The notes: generated by a model from the letters alone, not told the origin. A stretch of 8,562 nt of DNA from Bacillota bacterium (GCA_023441845.1 JAEZNF010000202.1:1-8562), one strand, 5' to 3'. Shown: positions 1 through 6,378, counted from the stretch's first letter. Program-made: numbers and translations.

Positions 1-359
1 CAGCCAGTATAGGATATTTAAATGACTTTATGGCTAAAGTCCAAAAAGCATCCGGAATAAAAGGGTTTAAATACATACATGTTATTGCTCCGTGTCCCAC
101 AGGTTGGGGAATTCAGACCGATGAAACCGTAGAAGTTGCTAAAGCCGTTGTAGACAGCGGTCTTTGGTATCTGGCCGAATATGAAAATTATAAATATTAC
201 ATAAATCATAACCCGGAACAATTCGCAGGTGTTGTAGAATACATTAAGGGTCAGAGCAGGTTTAGGCATCTGACTGACGAAGACATCGCCCGGATTGTGT
301 CGGAACGGGACTTGAAATGGGAATTCATCAGGGACAGCTGGCAGGAAAGAAAAATATAG
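1..359 (+). CDS. 2-oxoacid:ferredoxin oxidoreductase, beta subunit (PorB-like), C-terminal part
   Basis: This is the 3' end of a gene that begins before the window. The reading frame is open from the first full codon (base 3, reading A-S-I-G-Y-L) to the TAG at 357-359, giving about 118 residues. The ATG at base 30 is internal. The segment with HVIAPCPTGWG matches the C-terminal part of the thiamine-diphosphate-binding beta subunit of pyruvate/2-oxoisovalerate ferredoxin oxidoreductases, as does the later VEYIKGQSRFRHL stretch. The family performs reversible, CoA-dependent oxidative decarboxylation of a 2-oxoacid with ferredoxin in the cytoplasm. The catalytic core residues lie upstream and cannot be seen. 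The gene ends 13 bases before an acyl-CoA ligase gene, so the two are very likely in one operon. That neighbourhood suggests an aryl or branched-chain 2-oxoacid rather than pyruvate, but this is inference. The family call is firm and the substrate is open. Confidence 0.88.
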   Translation, partial: ASIGYLNDFMAKVQKASGIKGFKYIHVIAPCPTGWGIQTDETVEVAKAVVDSGLWYLAEYENYKYYINHNPEQFAGVVEYIKGQSRFRHLTDEDIARIVSERDLKWEFIRDSWQERKI

Positions 360-372
360 GGAGGAAAATTGT

Positions 373-1701
373 ATGAGTGAGAGAAAATACTGGGACGAGA
401 ATATAGAAACAATGCCAAGGGAGGAGCTTGAAGCACTTCAGCTTGAGGAACTAAAGGAAATTGTGAGGTATTCCTATGAGGCATCACCTTATTACAAACG
501 GGCATTTGATGAGGCCGGCGTTAAACCGAAGGATATTCAAACCCTTTCGGATATTGAAAAGTTTCCCTTTGTAGATAAAGCTACTGAACGCGAAACCCAG
601 GGAGTGGGCAGCCTGCTTGGCGAAATGTGCGCGGTTCCGGAAGATGATGTGGTGTTTGTGTCCGCATCAAGCGGTTCAACAGGAGTTCCGACACTTAGTC
701 CGTTTACAAAAAAGGACTTTGATGAGTGGCAGGATGTTGAAAGCCGTCTTTTCTATGGCGCAGGAATGAGAAAGTCCGACCGCTATGTTCATGCGCTGAA
801 TTTTACTCTATTTGTAGGCGGACCCGATGTTATCGGTGCACAAAACCTTGGAGCACTCTGCATTTGGTCGGGTACTGTTCCTTCCGAACGGCTGCTGTTT
901 ATTTTGAAGGAATTCAAACCTACAGTAATTTGGACTACACCGTCATATGCGTGGTATCTTGGTGAAACTGCGAAAAAAAGCGGCATTGATCCGGCAAAGG
1001 ATCTTGCAATCAATAGAATAATAGTTGCAGGAGAAGCGGGCGGATCTATTCAGGCTACCCGTGAAGCCATTGAAAAGCTGTGGGATGCAAAGCTGTATGA
1101 CTTTTTCGGCATTTCGGATATTTTCGGAGCCTGCGCAGGTATGTGCGAAGAACGGGATGGGCTGCATATAGCGGAGGATCATATTTTAGTCGAGGTGATT
1201 GACCTTAAAACCGGTGAAATCCTGCCTCCGGGTGAACAAGGAGAATTGATACTGACAACATTAAGAAAACATGCAAGGCCGATGATACGTTTCAGAACAG
1301 GCGATATAGGCTACATTAACAAGGATAAGTGCAAATGCGGCAGAACACATACAAGAATTAATATTGTGGGAAGAAAAGACGATATGTTTATTGTCTCAGG
1401 TGTAAATGTATTTCCAAGTGATATTGAGTATGTCATTCGCGGACTTACAGGTATTACAGGTGAATATGTTATCCGCGTATTTGAGAAAGATTTTACTGCC
1501 AGGTACAATGTCCAAATTGAAAAGTCCTATGATAGCAATGAACCGGATGAGGCACTTGCAGCCCGTGTTTCAGCAGCCATAAAGGCAAGAATCGGTGTCA
1601 AGCCATATGAAGTCGAAGTCCTTAAAGACGGAGAACTGCCGAGGGCAACGCACAAGGCAAAACGCCTGATTGACGAAAGAAAGTTAAATTATTCGATTTG
1701 A
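373..1701 (+). CDS. Phenylacetate-CoA ligase family (PaaK-like) AMP-forming acyl-CoA ligase
   Basis: The 442-residue protein has the usual length and motif order of PaaK-type adenylate-forming ligases. The ATP-binding loop SSGSTGVP is at residues 99-106, GISD at 246-249, FRTGD at 307-311, and the hinge region GRKDDMFIVSGVNVFPSDIE at about 333-352. A C-terminal lysine-rich PRATHKAKR is near 423-431 and likely carries the adenylation lysine. The family joins an aromatic or other carboxylic acid to CoA using ATP in the cytoplasm. The A5-like motif has Asp249 where most of the superfamily has Glu. A CKC pair sits at 320-322. The start is supported by a TAGGGAGG ribosome binding site at 357-364, eight bases before the ATG. 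The gene lies between an oxidoreductase subunit and an aminotransferase, which suggests acyl-CoA/2-oxoacid/amino acid exchange. The true acid could be phenylacetate, indoleacetate or a branched-chain acid. Confidence 0.9.
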   Translation: MSERKYWDENIETMPREELEALQLEELKEIVRYSYEASPYYKRAFDEAGVKPKDIQTLSDIEKFPFVDKATERETQGVGSLLGEMCAVPEDDVVFVSASSGSTGVPTLSPFTKKDFDEWQDVESRLFYGAGMRKSDRYVHALNFTLFVGGPDVIGAQNLGALCIWSGTVPSERLLFILKEFKPTVIWTTPSYAWYLGETAKKSGIDPAKDLAINRIIVAGEAGGSIQATREAIEKLWDAKLYDFFGISDIFGACAGMCEERDGLHIAEDHILVEVIDLKTGEILPPGEQGELILTTLRKHARPMIRFRTGDIGYINKDKCKCGRTHTRINIVGRKDDMFIVSGVNVFPSDIEYVIRGLTGITGEYVIRVFEKDFTARYNVQIEKSYDSNEPDEALAARVSAAIKARIGVKPYEVEVLKDGELPRATHKAKRLIDERKLNYSI

Positions 1702-1715
1702 TCGGAGGAAAAATC

Positions 1716-2879
1716 ATGCCGCAATTGTCACAAAAAACAGCAGGCTTTACGGATTCGGTAATAAGGCGTATGACGCGAATCTCCAATCAATATGGAGCAG
1801 TTAATTTATCCCAGGGTTTTCCGGATTTTGATCCGCCAAAAGAAATACTGAAAAGACTCGAAGAAATAGCAAGTAAGGGACCGCATCAGTATTCCATAAC
1901 ATGGGGAGCGGACAACTTTCGCAATGCGCTTGCAAAAAAGCAGTCTCATTTTATGGGCAGAAGGATTGACCCGGACAGTGAAGTACTTGTAACCTGCGGA
2001 AGCACAGAAGCGATGATGGCGGCCATGTTGACTGTTATCAATCCGGGCGACAGGGTAATAGTATTCTCACCGTTTTATGAGAACTACGGGGCTGATACTA
2101 TTCTTTCCGGAGCAGAACCTATATATGTGCCGCTCTATCCTCCCGAATTCAATTTCCGGCCGGAAGAATTGGAAGCTGCTTTCCGGCAGCATCCAAAGGC
2201 ATTAATTCTCTGCAATCCGTCCAATCCGTCTGGTAAGGTATTTACAGAGGACGAATTAAAGACCATCGCGGTCCTTGCGGAAAAATATGATACGTTTGTA
2301 ATCACCGATGAGGTGTATGAACACATAGTTTATGAGCCATATCAGCATGTCTATTTCAGTTCTTTGCCCGGTATGTTTGAGCGCACCATATCATGCAGCT
2401 CTCTTTCCAAGACATACTCAATTACCGGATGGCGGCTGGGGTATATTATTGCACCCGCATATATTGTTGACGGAGCAAAAAAAGTCCACGATTTTCTGAC
2501 TGTGGGTGCTGCCGCTCCACTCCAGGAAGCAGCTGTAGTCGGTCTGGAGTTTGACCGGCCCTACTACAATGATCTAAGAGCAAAATATACCGAAAAAAGA
2601 GACTTATTCCTTAAAGGTCTTGATGATATCGGCATTTCACATACCAACCCGCAGGGAGCATACTACATTATGCTTGACATATCGGAATTCAAATATGACA
2701 GTGATATTGCATTTTGTGAAAAACTTGCAAAAGATGTGGGAGTTGGTGCGGTTCCGGGTTCCAGCTTCTTTAAAGAAGAGGTCAATCATCTTATAAGGCT
2801 TCATTTTGCAAAGAAGAATGATACCTTATATGAGGCGCTTAACAGGCTGGAGCATATGAAAACGAAAATGAAAAAATAG
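1716..2879 (+). CDS. Class I/II PLP-dependent aminotransferase
   Basis: The 387-residue protein is a fold-type I aminotransferase of the aspartate/aromatic/kynurenine aminotransferase group. Visible marks are LSQGFPDF at 31-38, CNPSNPSGK at 166-174, TDEVYEH at 197-203 and SSLSKTYSITGWRLGY at 228-243. Lys232 is the likely Schiff-base lysine. Arg361 in HLIRLHFA is the likely substrate carboxylate-binding arginine. The enzyme should move an amino group between an amino acid and a 2-oxoacid in the cytoplasm. The ATG at 1716 is preferred because CGGAGGA at 1704-1710 lies just before it. A TTG at 1698 would put the ribosome binding site inside the gene. It follows the ligase gene by 14 bases, so it is probably in the same operon and supplies or uses the oxoacid of the oxidoreductase. 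The amino acid specificity cannot be read from the sequence; an aromatic or branched-chain substrate fits the neighbours. Confidence 0.9.
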   Translation: MPQLSQKTAGFTDSVIRRMTRISNQYGAVNLSQGFPDFDPPKEILKRLEEIASKGPHQYSITWGADNFRNALAKKQSHFMGRRIDPDSEVLVTCGSTEAMMAAMLTVINPGDRVIVFSPFYENYGADTILSGAEPIYVPLYPPEFNFRPEELEAAFRQHPKALILCNPSNPSGKVFTEDELKTIAVLAEKYDTFVITDEVYEHIVYEPYQHVYFSSLPGMFERTISCSSLSKTYSITGWRLGYIIAPAYIVDGAKKVHDFLTVGAAAPLQEAAVVGLEFDRPYYNDLRAKYTEKRDLFLKGLDDIGISHTNPQGAYYIMLDISEFKYDSDIAFCEKLAKDVGVGAVPGSSFFKEEVNHLIRLHFAKKNDTLYEALNRLEHMKTKMKK

Positions 2880-2919
2880 AATTGCTATCTGTTGTTTTAA
2901 AGACGCTCAGGTAGTAAAT

Positions 2920-2952
2920 AGTCTAAAGGGGAAGAAAGTAGCCCTTTGGATT
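2920..2952 (+). promoter_or_regulatory. Imperfect hairpin between the aminotransferase and small-protein genes
   Basis: Bases 2920-2930 can pair with 2942-2952 as an 11-bp RNA stem with two G-U pairs and an 11-base loop. The core is AAAGGG/CCCTTT. It starts 40 bases after the aminotransferase stop codon. Only a weak T-rich stretch follows (GGATTTATAC), so it is not a standard intrinsic terminator. It may be an mRNA-stabilising or attenuating stem, or a poor terminator. AGAC at 2901-2904 could compete for GTCT at 2921-2924, which is part of the left arm. Confidence 0.35.
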
Positions 2953-2970
2953 TATACAATAAAGATTGAA

Positions 2971-2990
2971 CATTTTGGAATTCTAAAATG
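2971..2990. repeat. 20-bp near-perfect palindrome upstream of the YezD-like pair
   Basis: CATTTTGGAATTCTAAAATG reads the same on both strands except for one symmetric G/T pair. It lies 20 bases before the ATG of the first small gene and just before its ribosome binding site. It may be an operator for a dimeric regulator, or an RNA stem that affects translation (the G/T pair is a wobble in RNA). No regulator family can be assigned. Confidence 0.5.
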
Positions 2991-3010
2991 GTTGGACGGA
3001 GGGATTTGAA

Positions 3011-3220
3011 ATGAGCATTCAAAGAAAGCAAACCACAGATTCAGCAGGTATTAATGCTGCGATAAATACTATGATTTTCGATACAATATGTAAAATCCGT
3101 GATGGCTCTATTACAATCATTAAACAGGACAAAATAGTGATTCAGATCAATGTAAGTGAAAAGATAAATTTCAACCAACCGACAGAAAATGAGAGTTTTG
3201 CGAAGGAGGCCGTATTATGA
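3011..3220 (+). CDS. Small YezD/DUF2292-like protein (first of tandem pair)
   Basis: This is a 69-residue protein with no signal peptide or membrane segment. Its central part, with DGSITIIKQDKIVIQINVSE followed by KI, matches the pattern of YezD/DUF2292 proteins: a short helix followed by a G-S-[IV]-T-[IL]-x-x-x-x-x-K-[IV] beta hairpin. The family's biochemical role is not known to me. Family members are often found beside sulfur-metabolism genes, but no such gene is visible here. A GGAGGG ribosome binding site at 2998-3003 lies seven bases before the ATG. The last codons overlap the next gene in an ATGA junction, so the pair is translationally coupled. Compared with the downstream paralogue it is longer at both ends, with a polar tail of about 15 residues. 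It has diverged in the G-[SV] strand region, so the family call is less certain than for the second copy. Confidence 0.68.
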   Translation: MSIQRKQTTDSAGINAAINTMIFDTICKIRDGSITIIKQDKIVIQINVSEKINFNQPTENESFAKEAVL

Positions 3221-3384
3221 CTGAACTTGGGGGACTGGATAAATCAAAAGCAGGAATTTCAGATGAGGAAATAAAGAAAATAGTGCAGTACATCGAAAGC
3301 GTTCACTATGGCTCTGTAACAATAGTCGTACAGAATAATAAAATTGTACAGGTTGAAAAAAATGAAAAAATAAAGATTAAATAG
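3217..3384 (+). CDS. YezD family (DUF2292) small protein (second of tandem pair)
   Basis: This is a 55-residue protein running from the ATG at 3217 to the TAG at 3382-3384. It carries the full YezD/DUF2292 signature: an amphipathic helix around DEEIKKIVQYIESV, then HYGSVTIVVQNNKIVQVEKN and a basic KIKIK end. Length and layout are typical of the family. A strong AAGGAGG at 3203-3209 lies inside the end of the upstream gene, seven bases before the start, and the start overlaps the upstream stop codon (ATGA). This supports a real coupled gene despite its size. It is cytoplasmic by appearance, with no cysteines and no catalytic motif. A small homo- or hetero-oligomer with the upstream paralogue is plausible but inferred. 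Function is unknown. Confidence 0.82.
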   Translation: MTELGGLDKSKAGISDEEIKKIVQYIESVHYGSVTIVVQNNKIVQVEKNEKIKIK

Positions 3385-3403
3385 ATTACTGAGAAGGTAT
3401 AAA

Positions 3404-3426
3404 ATTACATATCAGATAAATGTAAT
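3404..3426. repeat. AT-rich inverted repeat after the YezD-like genes
   Basis: ATTACAT at 3404-3410 and ATGTAAT at 3420-3426 form a perfect 7-bp inverted repeat with a 9-base spacer, 19 bases after the small-gene stop codon. As RNA it would be a weak stem without a following U run, so it is a poor terminator candidate. It could equally be an operator half-site pair or chance in very AT-rich DNA. Confidence 0.25.
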
Positions 3427-3442
3427 AATTCCGATAGGATTT

Positions 3443-3464
3443 ATAGAGAATTTAAAAACTCTAT
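3443..3464. repeat. Inverted repeat touching the -35 box
   Basis: ATAGAG at 3443-3448 and CTCTAT at 3459-3464 form a perfect 6-bp inverted repeat with a 10-base spacer. The right arm ends on the first T of the -35 hexamer, a common position for an operator. No cognate regulator gene is in the window. Confidence 0.3.
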
Positions 3465-3492
3465 TGACATACCTGTAAGTATAAATTAAAAT
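3464..3492 (+). promoter_or_regulatory. Sigma-A-type promoter of the corrinoid methyltransferase operon
   Basis: A perfect -35 hexamer TTGACA at 3464-3469 is followed by a 17-base spacer and the -10 hexamer TAAAAT at 3487-3492, five of six matches to TATAAT. Transcription should start near 3499, giving a leader of about 113 bases before the corrinoid protein gene. The spacer holds an imperfect dyad with ATAC and GTAT arms at 3469-3482, where a repressor or MerR/TetR-type regulator could bind. This is the strongest promoter-like sequence noticed in the window. It supports the corrinoid genes being a separate transcription unit from the upstream operon. Confidence 0.7.
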
Positions 3493-3527
3493 TAAAATCA
3501 TACAAAACTTATATAAATACTAAGAAT

Positions 3528-3560
3528 AATTTTAAATGGCTTTAGGTGCCATTTAAAATT
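3528..3560 (+). promoter_or_regulatory. Perfect 13-bp hairpin in the operon leader
   Basis: AATTTTAAATGGC at 3528-3540 and GCCATTTAAAATT at 3548-3560 are exact reverse complements, separated by the 7-base loop TTTAGGT. The structure starts about 29 bases after the predicted transcription start and ends 51 bases before the ATG at 3612. No U-tract follows (AAACTAATCC), so it is not a classic terminator. It could be a protein-binding dyad, an mRNA-stabilising 5' stem, or part of a regulatory leader. It does not match the cobalamin riboswitch or another riboswitch I know. Confidence 0.6.
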
Positions 3561-3611
3561 AAACTAATCCTGACAAAAACGATATGTTTAATTGTGATAG
3601 GGGGCCGTAAA

Positions 3612-4268
3612 ATGTCAGATAGCAAACAAGAACTGCTGAAAAAGCTTTCGGATGCTGTAGTAAATATGGAGGAAGAGGAAGCAGTCGAACTGTCAAATCA
3701 GGCAATTGATGAAAAATATGATGCGTATGAGGCAATAGATAAAGGTTTGGCTGATGGAATGGAGAGGGCCGGAAAGTTGTTTGAGGAAGAGGAGTATTTT
3801 ATCCCGGAGCTTTTAATGTGTTCCGATGCCATGTATGCAGGCCTGGATGTCTTGAAGCCTCATTTAAAGACCGATGATGAGAGCGAAAAGCATAAAGTGG
3901 TAATCGGCGTAATCGAGGGAGACACTCATGACATTGGGAAGAACCTTGTTAAAATAATGCTCGAAACATCAGGTTTTGAGGTTGTAGACCTTGGCAGGGA
4001 CATACCGCCTTTACAATTTGTCGAAAAGGCAAAGGAGATCAATGCAAAAATAATTGCCCTGTCTACTCTGATGACTACTACTATGGATGGTATGGCTGAA
4101 GTAATCAATATATTAAAACAGCAGGAAATAAGAGAAAATTTCAAGGTTATGGTTGGCGGTGGCCCTATTTCACAGGGATTTGCCGATAAAATCGGGGCTG
4201 ATGGGTATTCTGTCAATGCGGCAGAGGCTGTCAGACTTGCAAGAAATTTGGTTGGGGGTGCGGCTTGA
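3612..4268 (+). CDS. Corrinoid (B12-binding) methyl carrier protein, MtaC/MtbC/MtmC-like
   Basis: The 218-residue protein has the two-part design of methyltransferase corrinoid proteins. Residues 1-90 form the helical cap domain, with MERAGKLFEEEEYF then PELLMCSDAM at about 50-74. Residues 95-218 form the Rossmann-like B12 domain. The cobalt-ligand motif D-x-H-x-x-G is GDTHDIG at 103-109, with His106 as the lower axial ligand. STLMTTT at 151-157 and VGGGP at 181-185 complete the cobamide pocket. It should carry a methyl group on cobalt between two methyltransferases in the cytoplasm. The start at 3612 is chosen for the AGGGGG at 3599-3604 and the family's normal N-terminus. A GTG at 3546 would put the start inside the leader hairpin. 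The gene is first in a four-gene overlapping set; its TGA overlaps the next ATG (TGATG). Confidence 0.93.
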   Translation: MSDSKQELLKKLSDAVVNMEEEEAVELSNQAIDEKYDAYEAIDKGLADGMERAGKLFEEEEYFIPELLMCSDAMYAGLDVLKPHLKTDDESEKHKVVIGVIEGDTHDIGKNLVKIMLETSGFEVVDLGRDIPPLQFVEKAKEINAKIIALSTLMTTTMDGMAEVINILKQQEIRENFKVMVGGGPISQGFADKIGADGYSVNAAEAVRLARNLVGGAA

Positions 4269-5341
4269 TGGCCTTTGATCAAATGAATCCGATAGAAAGA
4301 CTGACTGCATACGGCAGAGGACAGCAGATTGACAGATTGCCATGTGTTCCTATCGTAGGAAATACAGCAGTAAGAGTAATCGGCGCTAAGGTTTCAGATT
4401 TCAGAGGTAATGGAAAACTGATTGCAAAAGCTCATATTGAGGCTTATAAGCTTTTCAGGTACGATATTATAAGGATTTTTACCGACCTTTATACTCAGGC
4501 GGAGGCAATGGGGGCAAAAGTATATTATCCTTATGATGAAACTGCATATCTTGAAGCACCGGCATTAGAGAACATCAATGAAATCGGTTCGTTAAGTCCG
4601 GCGGACCCATATAAAGACGGTAATTTACCGCATCACCTTGAAGCTATGAAAATAGCTGTTGAAGCAGTCGGTAAGGAAGTAACGGTAACCGGTGCGGTAA
4701 CGTGTCCTTTTACAAACGCGTCCTTTCTCGTAGGTGCTGAAAAACTGGTAAGGTTAACTCTTAAAGATCCTGGTACAGTACATAAATTATGTGAGATTTC
4801 TCTGGAAACCAACTTAAGATATGCCAAAGCAATTATTGATGCCGGTTGTACTCCAAGCCTTACTGATGCAATGTCTTCATGCACTGTAATAAGTCCTAAG
4901 CAATTTAAGGAATTCTCGTATCCGTACCTTAAGAGGTTAATTGAGTATATTCATTCAAGAGGGAAAAGCGTGACACTCCATATTTGCGGGAAGACAAACA
5001 GGATATGGGAATTGATGGTTCAGGCCGGAGCAGATTGTATCAGTATTGACAATGATGCCGACCTTCTGGAAGCAAAGCTTACGGTAGGAGAAAAAGTCAG
5101 GCTGATGGGCAACGTAAGGCCATCGGAGGTTATGCTGGAAGGAACAAAAGCTGATGTTAGAATGGCTACAATTGAATGTATCAAAAAAGCGCACGACAAT
5201 CCTAAAGGATATATAGTAGCATCGGGCTGCAGCCTTCCTACAGAAACACCTTTTGAAAATATACATGCAATGCTGGACACGGTGAGAGAGATAGGTTATC
5301 CGGTTAAGAGCAGTGCCTTTGAAAGCGGGGAGTGGTCATGA
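4268..5341 (+). CDS. UroD-superfamily zinc methyltransferase 1 (MtaA/MtbA-like)
   Basis: The 357-residue protein has the uroporphyrinogen decarboxylase fold family pattern, but it carries the zinc-binding motif of corrinoid methyltransferases. His238 and Cys240 lie in LHICG, and a third ligand, Cys321, lies in VASGC. This is an H-x-C-x80-C spacing. TGAVTCPFTNAS at 141-152 and DAMSSCTVISPKQF at 200-213 match the family's glycine loop and acidic active-site loop. The family moves methyl groups between a methyl-corrinoid protein and a thiol, or from a substrate to the corrinoid. The ATG at 4268 is chosen over the TTG codon just before it. A G-run at 4254-4258 provides a weak ribosome binding site, and translation is probably coupled to the corrinoid protein. 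Whether it is the loading or unloading enzyme is not visible. Heme synthesis is unlikely given the zinc motif and neighbours. Confidence 0.85.
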   Translation: MAFDQMNPIERLTAYGRGQQIDRLPCVPIVGNTAVRVIGAKVSDFRGNGKLIAKAHIEAYKLFRYDIIRIFTDLYTQAEAMGAKVYYPYDETAYLEAPALENINEIGSLSPADPYKDGNLPHHLEAMKIAVEAVGKEVTVTGAVTCPFTNASFLVGAEKLVRLTLKDPGTVHKLCEISLETNLRYAKAIIDAGCTPSLTDAMSSCTVISPKQFKEFSYPYLKRLIEYIHSRGKSVTLHICGKTNRIWELMVQAGADCISIDNDADLLEAKLTVGEKVRLMGNVRPSEVMLEGTKADVRMATIECIKKAHDNPKGYIVASGCSLPTETPFENIHAMLDTVREIGYPVKSSAFESGEWS

Positions 5342-6378
5342 GTGTTTTAAGTCCGAAGGAGAGAGTTTTAAGGATCCTTAATAAGAAAAAGGTAGACCGC
5401 CCGCCCGTAGTATGCCCTGGCGGAATGATGAACGCAGCAATTGTAGATGTAATGAACAAAACAGGCAACACGCTTCCCGAAGCGCATCACGATGATAGGC
5501 TCATGGCTGAACTTTCACACGACGTATATGAATATACCGGTTTTGAAAACTTCGGTATTCCGTTCTGCATGACTGTTGAAGCAGAACTTTTGGGCAGCAG
5601 CATTAACTTTGGGACACTTGCATGTGAGCCCAAAATTGAGAAAGAAGTATTCCCGTCTGTGTCACAGGTTGAATACAGGAATATTCATGAAATGCTTAAA
5701 AGGGGCAGAGTAGAAACGGTTATACAGGCAGGTTACCGTTTATCGAAAAAATACCCTGACATACCTGCCATAGGTAATCTGACAGGTCCTATAAGTCCGG
5801 CGGCATCCATGGTAGACCCTATGCTGTTTCTTAAGGAACTCAGAAAAGACCGGGAAAACGCACATAAGGTAATTGATTATGTTACTGATTTTTTGATTGA
5901 ATATGCAAAACTGATGATAGATAACGGTATAGACCTGATATCAATAGGAGATCCCACTGCCACAGGCGAAATTTTGGGGCCGAAGATGTTTGAGGAGTAT
6001 GCTTTAAGGTACATAAACAAGCTGGTAGATGGGATTCATTCATTAAATGCACCTGTAATTGTACATATCTGCGGAAATATGAATACAGTTAAACCTCTTA
6101 TTCCGCAAATCAAATCCGATGCAATAAGCACGGACGCATTGGTAAACCTGCGCTTATTAAAGGAAGAGTATCCTACCCTTACTACAATGGGGAATTTAAG
6201 CACTTTCCTTCTTGAGTTCGGTACACCGGAAAAAGTCTCCGACCAGACGGAACGCCTGCTAAGTGACGGAATTGACATCATATCTCCAGCCTGCGGCTTA
6301 AGTACATCATCCTCAATTGACAATATCAAGGCGCTGACCAACACGGTAAAGGAGAGTGGAAAGCTATGGCAGAAGTGA
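5338..6378 (+). CDS. UroD-superfamily zinc methyltransferase 2 (MtaA/MtbA-like)
   Basis: The 346-residue protein resembles classical MtaA/MtbA methylcobamide:thiol methyltransferases more closely than its upstream neighbour does. It opens with LSPKERVLRILNKKKVDRPP, then has GNLTGPISPAASMVDP at 146-161, GDPTATGEILGPKMFEEY at 204-221, VHICGN at 242-247 and SPACGL at 316-321. Predicted zinc ligands are His243, Cys245 and Cys319 (H-x-C-x73-C). In methanogens this family methylates coenzyme M; a clostridial acceptor would have to be another thiol or a pterin, which is inference. The ATG at 5338 overlaps the upstream stop codon (ATGA), with GGGGAG at 5327-5332 in front. A GTG at 5332 is rejected because it lies in that ribosome binding site. 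It could instead be the substrate-demethylating partner of the pair. Confidence 0.87.
   Translation: MSVLSPKERVLRILNKKKVDRPPVVCPGGMMNAAIVDVMNKTGNTLPEAHHDDRLMAELSHDVYEYTGFENFGIPFCMTVEAELLGSSINFGTLACEPKIEKEVFPSVSQVEYRNIHEMLKRGRVETVIQAGYRLSKKYPDIPAIGNLTGPISPAASMVDPMLFLKELRKDRENAHKVIDYVTDFLIEYAKLMIDNGIDLISIGDPTATGEILGPKMFEEYALRYINKLVDGIHSLNAPVIVHICGNMNTVKPLIPQIKSDAISTDALVNLRLLKEEYPTLTTMGNLSTFLLEFGTPEKVSDQTERLLSDGIDIISPACGLSTSSSIDNIKALTNTVKESGKLWQK

Noticed and set aside
30..359. A complete 109-residue protein starting at the ATG at base 30
   Set aside because: The frame is open upstream to the window edge, and the upstream residues continue the oxidoreductase beta subunit family, so the gene is only cut by the window.
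3528..3560. An intrinsic terminator
   Set aside because: The stem is perfect but no U-tract follows. It lies in the leader directly between a strong promoter and the first gene.
3546..3611. A GTG start at 3546 extending the corrinoid protein by 22 residues
   Set aside because: It would start in the loop of the leader hairpin without a ribosome binding site. The ATG at 3612 has AGGGGG in front and gives the normal family N-terminus.
2880..3611. A cobalamin or SAM riboswitch controlling the flanking genes
   Set aside because: The conserved B12-box and S-box sequences were not seen. The stems present are simple hairpins.
3926..4282. A 118-codon open frame on the - strand
   Set aside because: It is antisense to the B12-binding domain of the corrinoid protein and shows no family motif of its own.
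4268..6378. Two uroporphyrinogen decarboxylases of heme synthesis
   Set aside because: Both have the H-x-C...C zinc motif of corrinoid methyltransferases. They sit between a corrinoid protein and its activator, and no heme or siroheme genes are nearby.
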